Shown piece by piece: positions 19,573 through 27,400 of a stretch of 64,000 nt of DNA. The notes under the pieces are model-generated. The model made no database searches. It saw nothing but the letters and a program-made list of their open reading frames with translations, and was not told the DNA's origin. Origin of the DNA: Rhizobiales bacterium 32-66-11 (GTDB lineage: Bacteria; Pseudomonadota; Alphaproteobacteria; Rhizobiales; Xanthobacteraceae); the NCBI GenBank assembly GCA_002304505.1, contig NCEH01000003.1, forward strand, positions 1 to 64,000, read 5' to 3'. The position numbers and the translations under genes are program-made. Position 1 is the stretch's first letter. Every line of letters starts with the position of its first letter.

Positions 19573-20501
19573 CGCAGGCCCGGTTCGCGATCGCGTGCCA
19601 GCAGCAGCGGGCCGTCCAGATCGACGACCTGCGCCAGCTGCGCCACCAGCATGGCCGGCGCCATGGCGAGCGAGGAGGCCAGCATGCAGCCGACCATGAG
19701 GGTAAACCCCTGCGCCTTCGCGGCCTCGGCGAGCGCCAGCGCCTCGGTGAGGCCGCCGGTCTTGTCGAGCTTGATGTTCACCGTGTCATAGCGCGCGCGC
19801 AGGTCCGCCAGCCCGGCGCGGTCATGCACGCTCTCATCTGCGCAGATCGGCACGATATGGGCGACGTGGGCAAGGGCTGCGTCATCGTCGGCGGGAAGAG
19901 GTTGCTCGATCAATTCCACCCCCGCCCGCGCGCAGGCCTCGAGATTCGCGACAAGATCGTCGGCGCTCCAGCCCTCGTTGGCATCGACGATCAGCCGGGC
20001 GCCGGGCACCGCCGCCCGGATGGCGGCGATTCGCTCCACATCGCCGGCACCGCCGAACTTCAGCTTGAGCAGGGGCCGCCCGGCCGCCACCGCGGCTTTC
20101 GCCATGGCGGCCGGCGTGTCGAGGCTGAGCGTAAAAGCCGTCGTCAAAGGCGCGGGCGAGGGGAGGCCGGCGAGGATATGCGCCGGAACGCCCGCTTGCT
20201 TCGCTCCCAGGTCCCAGAACGCGCAATCGAGCGCATTGCGCGCCGCGCCAGCGGGCAGCCGCGTTTGCAGGCCGGCGCGATTGAGCCCCGCCTCAAGATC
20301 CGGCGCCAGGGCGCGCAAGGCATGTGCGACGCCTTCGACGGTTTCCCCGTAGCGCGCATAGGGGACGCATTCCCCGCGCCCCACATGCGGGCCTTGCCGC
20401 AGGTGAGCGACCACCACCACCGCTTCGGTCTTAGAGCCGCGTGAAATGGTGAAGGTTCCCGCGATGGGAAAGCGCTCGATCTCGACGGCGAGGGATGGCA
20501 T
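19524..20501 (-). CDS. L-Ala-D/L-Glu-type dipeptide epimerase (enolase superfamily)
   Basis: A 325-residue enolase-superfamily enzyme. The acid/base lysines lie in the KxK motif LLKLKFGG and in the distal IKLDKTGG, and metal ligands in VDANEGW and the EQP segment (ELIEQPLPADDD). Dipeptide epimerases usually recycle murein peptides by converting L-Ala-D-Glu to L-Ala-L-Glu. There are no other recycling genes immediately beside it. Its 3' end runs 49 bp into the convergent MFS gene. Confidence 0.88.
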   Translation of the reverse strand: MPSLAVEIERFPIAGTFTISRGSKTEAVVVVAHLRQGPHVGRGECVPYARYGETVEGVAHALRALAPDLEAGLNRAGLQTRLPAGAARNALDCAFWDLGAKQAGVPAHILAGLPSPAPLTTAFTLSLDTPAAMAKAAVAAGRPLLKLKFGGAGDVERIAAIRAAVPGARLIVDANEGWSADDLVANLEACARAGVELIEQPLPADDDAALAHVAHIVPICADESVHDRAGLADLRARYDTVNIKLDKTGGLTEALALAEAAKAQGFTLMVGCMLASSLAMAPAMLVAQLAQVVDLDGPLLLARDREPGLRYEGARAFPPAPALWG

Positions 20502-20648
20502 ATTTCGTTAACGCTGTGGGCCTGTTGAAGGAACGGCCGGACCGCCGGCCGCAGGGTCGGCGCTTTTGCACCCTCGACGCGGTTCGGCGGGCCGAGTATG
20601 ACCATGGTGCTGCGCACACTCAAGCGCGGTCGTTTTCCGGAGACCTGA

Positions 20649-21776
20649 GTGGCCAACGCCTCGCTCCTCGATGTCACGCCCACCGATGGCCGCCTCATGG
20701 TGGTCGGGCGCGGCCTCTGGACATCGGATCGGGCGGACGACCTCGAACATCTCGTGGACGAGGCCACCAGCACGCATCCCCGCGCCGGCAATGTGGACAT
20801 CGACCTTTCCGGCATCGAGCGCATGGACACCTTCGGCGCCCTGCTGCTGGAGCGCCTGCGCCGTGCCTGGGCTGTCGACGGGGTGGAACCCGAGGTGCGC
20901 GGCCTGAAGCGCCGGTACCGCGTGCTGCTCGAAGAGATGAAGCGCACCGGGCTTGAGCCACAGCCGCCGGTGCGGCCGCACGATTCGATCCTCGAGCGGG
21001 TCGGCCGCGAAGTGGTGTCGATCTCCATCGATGCCATGGCCTTGCTGAATTTTATCGGCGCCTCCATCGCTGCCGGCGTGCGCATGGCGGGCCGTCCGCG
21101 CACGTTCCGCTTCACCGCGATGGTCAATCAGGTCGATCGCGTGGGCTTCCGCGCGGTGCCGATCATCATCCTCATCACCTTCCTGATCGGCTGCATTCTC
21201 GCCCAGCAGGGCATCTTCCATTTCCGCCGGTTCGGCGCCGACATCTATGTGGTCGACATGGTGGGCGTGCTGGTGCTGCGCGAACTCGGCGTGCTGATCG
21301 TGTCGATCATGATCGCCGGGCGCTCCGGCAGCGCCTACACCGCCGAACTCGGCTCCATGCGCATGCGCGAGGAGGTGGACGCCCTGCGCGTGATGGGCTT
21401 CGACCCGGTCGAAATCCTGGTGGTGCCCCGCATCCTGGCCCTGATCATCGCCTTGCCGCTGCTGACATTCATCGGCTCCATGTCGGCGCTCATCGGCGGC
21501 GGGCTGGTGGCGTGGACCTATGGCGGCATCGCGCCGGATGTGTTCATCGACCGGCTGAAGGATGCGATCTCCATTGATCATTTCCTGGTGGGCATGATCA
21601 AGGCGCCGTTCATGGCCGCGGTGATTGGCCTTGTGGCGTGCCTGGAAGGGCTGAGCGTGGGCGGCAGCGCCGAATCGCTCGGCAACCACACCACCAAGTC
21701 GGTGGTGCAGTCGATCTTCCTCGTGATCGTCATGGACGGCGTGTTCGCGATGTTCTTCGCCTCGATCGATATGTGA
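20649..21776 (+). CDS. mlaE: MlaE-family lipid ABC permease with N-terminal STAS domain
   Basis: A 375-residue protein. Residues about 1-110 form a STAS domain (NVDIDLSGIERMDTFGALLL), fused to an MlaE permease with about five membrane helices and the family signatures GRSGSAYTAELGSMRMREEVDAL and LEGLSVGGSAE. In the Mla system the permease moves phospholipids between the inner membrane and a periplasmic MCE protein; here the STAS partner, which is a separate MlaB in E. coli, is fused. The start is a GTG. The ATPase gene starts six bases downstream. Confidence 0.92.
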   Translation: MANASLLDVTPTDGRLMVVGRGLWTSDRADDLEHLVDEATSTHPRAGNVDIDLSGIERMDTFGALLLERLRRAWAVDGVEPEVRGLKRRYRVLLEEMKRTGLEPQPPVRPHDSILERVGREVVSISIDAMALLNFIGASIAAGVRMAGRPRTFRFTAMVNQVDRVGFRAVPIIILITFLIGCILAQQGIFHFRRFGADIYVVDMVGVLVLRELGVLIVSIMIAGRSGSAYTAELGSMRMREEVDALRVMGFDPVEILVVPRILALIIALPLLTFIGSMSALIGGGLVAWTYGGIAPDVFIDRLKDAISIDHFLVGMIKAPFMAAVIGLVACLEGLSVGGSAESLGNHTTKSVVQSIFLVIVMDGVFAMFFASIDM

Positions 21777-21782
21777 GGCGCG

Positions 21783-22598
21783 ATGAACACAACGCTCGAA
21801 ATGCGGCGCAGCGGACTGCAGGAGATGGAGGGCTATCGCGAACCCATCATCCGGGTGCGCGATCTCGTGGTGGGCTTCGGCGACCGCATCATCCTCAACC
21901 ACCTCAGCCTCGACATCCTGCGCGGGGAGATTCTCGGCTTCGTCGGCACTTCCGGCGGCGGCAAATCGGTGCTGACGCGCACCATTCTCGGCCTGGTGCC
22001 GAAGCGTTCCGGCCAGGTGGAGGTGTTCGGGCACGACATCGATACCCTGAACGAGACCGAACGCTCCGCCATGGAGCGGCGCTGGGGCGTGCTGTTCCAG
22101 CAGGGGGCGCTGTTCTCCTCGCTGACCGTGAAGCAGAACATCCAATTTCCGCTGCGGGAGAATCTCAAACTTTCCCAGCGCATGATGGACGACATCGCCT
22201 ATGCGAAGATCGAGATGGTCGGTCTGAAGTGCGATGTGGGGGAGAAATTGCCGTCCGAGCTTTCCGGCGGCATGATCAAGCGTGCGGCGCTTGCGCGCTC
22301 GCTTGCGCTCGATCCGGAAATCCTGTTCCTCGACGAACCCACGTCCGGCCTCGATCCGATCGGGGCCGGCGACTTCGACGAACTCATCCAAACCCTTCAG
22401 CAGACTTTGGGCCTGACCGTTTTCATGGTAACGCACGATCTGGACAGTCTGCACACGGTCTGCGATCGCATCGCGGCGCTCGCGGATGGTAAAGTTATCG
22501 CCGAGGGAACGATCGAGACGATGATGGAAGCGCAGCATCCGTGGCTGCGGGCGTATTTTCACGGAACGCGCGCCCGCGCGGTTCAGGCGAAACGGTAA
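21783..22598 (+). CDS. mlaF: MlaF-type lipid transport ATP-binding protein
   Basis: A 271-residue ABC ATPase: Walker A GTSGGGKSVL (near residue 59), signature LSGGMIKRAALARSLA, Walker B ILFLDEPTSGLDPIGAG and the switch His in MVTHDLDSL. It powers the MlaE permease encoded just upstream; the MCE component follows 15 bp downstream. The order permease, ATPase, MCE and lipoprotein is the usual alphaproteobacterial Mla-like operon for retrograde phospholipid trafficking and outer-membrane asymmetry. Confidence 0.95.
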   Translation: MNTTLEMRRSGLQEMEGYREPIIRVRDLVVGFGDRIILNHLSLDILRGEILGFVGTSGGGKSVLTRTILGLVPKRSGQVEVFGHDIDTLNETERSAMERRWGVLFQQGALFSSLTVKQNIQFPLRENLKLSQRMMDDIAYAKIEMVGLKCDVGEKLPSELSGGMIKRAALARSLALDPEILFLDEPTSGLDPIGAGDFDELIQTLQQTLGLTVFMVTHDLDSLHTVCDRIAALADGKVIAEGTIETMMEAQHPWLRAYFHGTRARAVQAKR

Positions 22599-22613
22599 GG
22601 TGGGAAGGTAAGG

Positions 22614-23534
22614 ATGGAAACCCGTGCCAACTACACCACCATAGGCGCCTTTACCCTAATCGTGATCGTAGCCGCGTTCGCCTTTGTCTATTGGTTTGCG
22701 CGCCCCCAGGATTCCGAAGGGCGAAAGACCTATGAGATCGTTTATTCCGGCACCGTGAGCGGGTTGCGGCAGGGCAATAATGTGCTGTTCAACGGCATTC
22801 CCGTCGGGCAGGTGCTGGAATTGGGACTGGTGCCCGGAGCCCCCGACGAGGTCCTGGTGCGCGTGGGTGTTCAGCCCAATGTGCCGATCTTGGCCGATGC
22901 GCGCGCCACCCTCGAATCGCAGGGCCTGACCGGCATCGTGGCGGTGAGCATCCGCGGCGGTGAGGCGAATGCGGCGCCGCTTCCCGTCGGTCCCAACGGT
23001 TTCCCCCGCATCGAGGCCGAGGGCGGCAGCGGCATGGCCAGCTTGATCGAGACCGTGCAAGGCGTGGCGCGGCGCGTGAACGCGGTGCTGGAAGCCATCG
23101 ACCCGCAGAAGGTGGCGGCCATCGTCGCCAATGTGGATACCTTCACCAAGGCGGTTTCGGACAAGTCCGAGGATGTCGGCTCGTTGTTGAAGCGCGTGAA
23201 CGATCTGTCCGGCCAATTGAACGATCTCGCCAACAAGGCCGACGGCGTGCTCGACAATCTCAACCGCGCCACCGGGGACAAGGACGGAATGGTGCAGCAG
23301 GTGTCCGATGCCGCCGCCTCGGTGCGCCGCCTTTCCGACAATCTGGATAAGCGAACCGCCGATCTGGCGGGACAGATCGAGAAATTCACCGGGCCGGGCC
23401 TGCGCCAATATGAGGCGCTGGCCACGGACGGGCGTCGCACGCTCTCGGAAATCGAGCGCGTCTTCAAGAATCTGGAGCGCAATCCCCGCCAGTTCATCTT
23501 CGGCGGCAGTTCCGTTCCAGAATACAGGCGGTGA
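22614..23534 (+). CDS. mlaD: MCE/MlaD-family periplasmic lipid-binding protein
   Basis: A 306-residue protein with one N-terminal membrane anchor (about residues 7-27), an MCE domain around residues 40-120 (VSGLRQGNNVLFNGIPVGQV) and a long helical C-terminal part (to residue ~290) that resembles the tunnel-forming helices of MCE hexamers. It would receive lipid from MlaE. AAGGTAAGG directly precedes the ATG. It is four bases ahead of the auxiliary lipoprotein gene. Confidence 0.93.
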   Translation: METRANYTTIGAFTLIVIVAAFAFVYWFARPQDSEGRKTYEIVYSGTVSGLRQGNNVLFNGIPVGQVLELGLVPGAPDEVLVRVGVQPNVPILADARATLESQGLTGIVAVSIRGGEANAAPLPVGPNGFPRIEAEGGSGMASLIETVQGVARRVNAVLEAIDPQKVAAIVANVDTFTKAVSDKSEDVGSLLKRVNDLSGQLNDLANKADGVLDNLNRATGDKDGMVQQVSDAAASVRRLSDNLDKRTADLAGQIEKFTGPGLRQYEALATDGRRTLSEIERVFKNLERNPRQFIFGGSSVPEYRR

Positions 23535-23540
23535 GCCGTG

Positions 23541-24164
23541 ATGATCCGCGAGCCAAGGGTGAGTAAAGTGTCCCTTTCTCCGCGCCTCCCCGTGCGGCCG
23601 CTGCTGGCCATGATGACGGCGCTGGCGCTGGCGGCCTGTGCGTCCGCCCCGGTTCCGACATTCGATCTTTCGGCCCCCGGCAATTTCACTGCGCGGGGCG
23701 CGGGCAGCGGGCAGATGGTGGTCCCGATCCCCACGGCCCTGGCCGCGCTCGACACCGAAAAGATCCTGGTGGAACCAGCGCCGGGCCAGATCACCTATCT
23801 GGGCGATGCCCAATGGGGCGATCGGCTGCCGGCGCTGCTCCAGGCGCGGATGATCCAGGCGTTCGAGAACGGCAGCAAGCTGCGCCGCGTCGCCCGCCCG
23901 GGTGATGGGATCACGGCCGAATATCAGCTCAACATCGACATCCGCACCTTTGGCGTGCGGGTGGAGAACGGCACCTCCACCGCCGTGGTGGAGCTGTCCG
24001 CGAAGATCATCGGCAATGCCGCCGGCCGTATCCTCGCGGCGCAGGTGTTCTCGGCCCGCGTGCCTGTCGCGACCGTCAATGGCCCGAGCGTGGCGGCCGC
24101 GCTCGATGCCGCGTCCAACCAGGTCCTGGTCGAGATCGTCCGCTGGGCGTCCGTGCGCTTCTGA
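23541..24164 (+). CDS. ABC-type transport auxiliary lipoprotein (PqiC/LptE-like)
   Basis: A roughly 207-residue lipoprotein. A hydrophobic signal ends in the lipobox LAAC, followed by an auxiliary-lipoprotein domain that in other MCE systems (PqiC, AbaL) sits at the outer membrane. It completes the Mla-like operon. Possible starts are GTG 23538, ATG 23541 and GTG 23568; the last has a better Shine-Dalgarno (AGGGTGAG) and gives a more typical signal peptide. The final exported product is the same for all three. Confidence 0.8.
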   Translation: MIREPRVSKVSLSPRLPVRPLLAMMTALALAACASAPVPTFDLSAPGNFTARGAGSGQMVVPIPTALAALDTEKILVEPAPGQITYLGDAQWGDRLPALLQARMIQAFENGSKLRRVARPGDGITAEYQLNIDIRTFGVRVENGTSTAVVELSAKIIGNAAGRILAAQVFSARVPVATVNGPSVAAALDAASNQVLVEIVRWASVRF

Positions 24165-24347
24165 GCGCACGCTTCCACCTTCGCCTCTTTGCTTCCCATC
24201 CCGCCCCGCCCCGCCCGCCCCGCCCGGCCCGTCCGTCCGGCGGGATAAGCCGCGTGCGGGGCCGAGCTAACCCTTGCGCCGGCAGGATGCGCCCTCAGGC
24301 CTGCCCCGCGGACCTGTTCCTGCCGCGCCCCGACCATGCCGGACATG

Positions 24348-24377
24348 AAAAAGGGCGGGATCGCTCCCGCCCTTTTT
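24348..24377. terminator. Bidirectional intrinsic terminator
   Basis: A perfect 13-bp stem (AAAAAGGGCGGGA with its complement) and a TCGC loop lie between the convergent lipoprotein and GPR-like genes. The A/T ends give a run of five T on both strands, so it should terminate both operons. Confidence 0.9.
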
Positions 24378-24404
24378 CCTGTCCTTATCTACGCTCGGCT
24401 GGCG

Positions 24405-27400
24405 TCACTCGAAGCGCCCCGCGGCATGGGCCAGCATGGTGTAGACCTTGCCGGTATCCGAGGTGAGATAGGTCTTGGTGAGGACATTGCCCCGGTCGTC
24501 CGCAGCCACCTGATCGAGCAGGCGCTCGAACTCGGCGACATAGCGGTCCACAATCTCGTGGAATTCGGCATCGGCGCGATATTTGCGGCGCAGTTCCTCG
24601 AAGGTCTGCTGACCCTGCATCGTGTAGAGCTTGCGCGTAAAGACGTTGCGCTCGCCGCGCTTGTAGCGCTCCCACAGCTCCACCGCCGCCTGATGATCGA
24701 TCATGCGGGCAATATCGACCGAGAGCGAATCCAGCGACTCGATGGTGTGATGGTGGGGCCGCTCACGGGCCGGGCGCGGGGCGGGGCGCACCGGCTCCGG
24801 CTTCGGGTCCAGCTTGGCGTCCGCCAGATCCCCGGACGCGCGCGCCAGAAGCTCGGAGAGCCAGCCCTCGGGGGCCGAGTCTTCATTCTCGCGCGGCTGC
24901 GGCGCGCGGGCGGCCGGACGGGGCTCCTGTGCCCGATCGGGTGCCGGTTCCGGCCGGCGGGGCGCCGGGCGGCGGTTCGGCTCGAACGGACCGACCGGGA
25001 CGCTCGGCGGCTCCGCGCGGGTGCGCGCCGGCGGCACGGGCTCGGGGCGTGCGTCGCGCGGCGCCTCGCGGACCGGCTCGCGGCGCGCCTCGCGGACCGC
25101 GGTGTCACGGGCGATCGGATCGCGCGGGGCGCCAACCGGTGCGCCTTCCCGGGCGATGAGGCGGCCGGCGGGCGCGGCGACATCGGCCGACTGGCCCTGC
25201 CGCGCGACGATCTCGTTCAGCTCGGCGAGTGCCTTGATCTGCTCGGCCACGGCACGCCGCATGGTGGCGGCGCTGGCCTCGGTCTCGGCCGGCAGTTCGA
25301 GAATGCCGCGCTTCATTTCCTCGCGCGCCAGCTCGATGGAGTGCTGCACTTCCTGCGCGGCGCCCTTGAGTTCGCGGGCGACATCGTTGAAGCGGCGGCC
25401 GGTATCCTCGAACAGGCCGTTCACATCGGTCAGGGCAGACTGATAGGTGCTGGTCAGCGCCTGCATCATGCGCTCGCGCTCGGCATCCGAACTGGTGCGC
25501 ATCCGCTCCATCTGGCTTTCCAGCGCCTTCGAGGAGCTGCTGGCCGAATCCGCGACGATGGCGGCGATCTCCCGAGCGCGCTTCTGTGCGGTCTGGAGCG
25601 ATTGTTCCAGCGTGCCGTGGAAGCCCTGAAGCCGGTCGTCGAGATCCTGCACGCGCTCGGTGAGGGACGCGGCCAACTGCTCGATGGCCACGCGGCGGTT
25701 GGTGAGGGTCTGGTCCACTTGTTCGTGGCTCTGCCCCAGCGTCTCGGACGCGGCGCGCACCAGGCGGCCCTGTTCTTCGAAGCGGGTGGTGAGGCCGGCG
25801 ATATCCTTCAAGGCGCCCTGGGTGAGGGTCCGCAGGGTCTGAACCTGCGCATCCATCTGCCCAAGGGTCGCGCTCGCCGCATCGCCCATCAGCCCCACGG
25901 AGCTTTCCAGCGCCTTCACCTGATCGGCGAAGCCGCCCTCGAACTGGGTCAGCGAGGCCACCACATTGCCCATGGCCTGCTGGAAGGTGCCGTTGGCGGT
26001 GTTGAGCCGCTCCACGATGCCTTCCACGTCGGTCTGGAGCGTGCTGTGGGTGGAGGAAATCTGCGCGACCGCGCTCTCGCCGGTGGTCCGCAGCGCGGTG
26101 ATGAAGCTGTCGCTCTTGGCGTCGATGAGATCGCCGATCTCGTTGAGGCGTGCGCCGAGAATGGCCGAGACGCTGTCGGCCTGAAGCGAAAGGCCCCGCC
26201 CGACATTGTCCGCCAACTGCACCAGATTGCGCTCCACCGTGCCGGCTTCGCTCGACATCTGGCTGGTCACGGCCTCCACGCGGCTGGCGAGGCTTTCGGC
26301 GACGGCGAGGCCGCGCTGTTCCAGCCCCTCGGTCACTTCGGCCAGGCGGCCGGTCACCAAGTCCTCGATACGCGCCACACGGCCGTCGAGCATGGCGGCG
26401 ATTTCGTCCGCCCGCGTGCCGATGGTGCGGCTCGCGAAGTTCGCGCGCTCGCCCACCATGTCGCTGAGCGCGCGGCTGCGCGTCGCGAAGAAGGAGTCGA
26501 GCTGGTTGAGCGACTGGTCGAGCGCCGTGTTGGTGGCGTCCGTGCCTTCGGCGAGGGCCTGGGTGATATGGGCCGTGCGCGCGGCCACCTTATCGGCGAT
26601 GCTGTCCGCCCGTTCGCCGAAGAAGGCGTCCAGGGATTCCAGCGACTGGTCGAGCGCCGCGCCGGTGGAGCGGGTGCCTTCGGTGAGCGTGCGGGCGATC
26701 TCCGCGGTGCGGGTCGTCAGCGTGTCGCTCAGGCTCTCGGAGCGCTGGTTGAAGAAGGATTCCAGCGTGTCGAGCGACTGTTCCACCGCCGCGTGGGTGG
26801 CGCGGGTGCCCTCGTTCAAGGCGCGGGTGATTTCCGTGGTGCGGTTCGCCAATTCCGAGGTGAGGGTCTGGCTGCCCTGGGCGAACAGGCCGTTGAGCGT
26901 ATCCAGCGATTGTTCGACCGCCGCCTTGGTGGCGCGGGTGCCCTCGGCGATCGCACGGTCGATCTGGCTGGTGCGGCTGTCCAATGCCTCGGTGAGGCTC
27001 TGGCCGCGCTGGGCGAACAGGTCGTTGAGCGTCTCGAGCGACTGTTCCACCGCCGCATGGGTCGAGCGGGTGCCCTCGGCAATCAGGCGGTCGATCTCGC
27101 TGGTGCGGCTTTCCAGCGCGTCGGTGAGGGTCTGGCTGCGCTGGACGAGCATGTCGTTCAGCGCCTCGAGCGAGCGTTCCACCGCCGCGTGGGTCGAGCG
27201 GGCGCTTTCCGCGATGGTGCCGCTGATCTCGCTGGTCCGGTTCGCCAGTTCTTCACTGAGCGCCTGGGTGCGCTCGCTGAAGAAGGTATCGAGGGTCGAC
27301 AAGGTGCCGTCGAGCGCGACCTGGCTGGAGCGCGTGCCGTCCGCGAGCAGCTTGGTGATTTCGGCGGTCCGGTCGGCAAGGGCGTCGGTCAGGCTTTCGG

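Noticed and set aside
20508..22562. A 684-codon minus-strand frame across mlaE and mlaF.
   Set aside because: Spans two well-supported genes on the other strand and has His/Asp-rich shadow composition.
26406..27329. The regular repeats were considered as a CRISPR or satellite array.
   Set aside because: There are no unique spacers; the 132-bp units are in-frame protein repeats.
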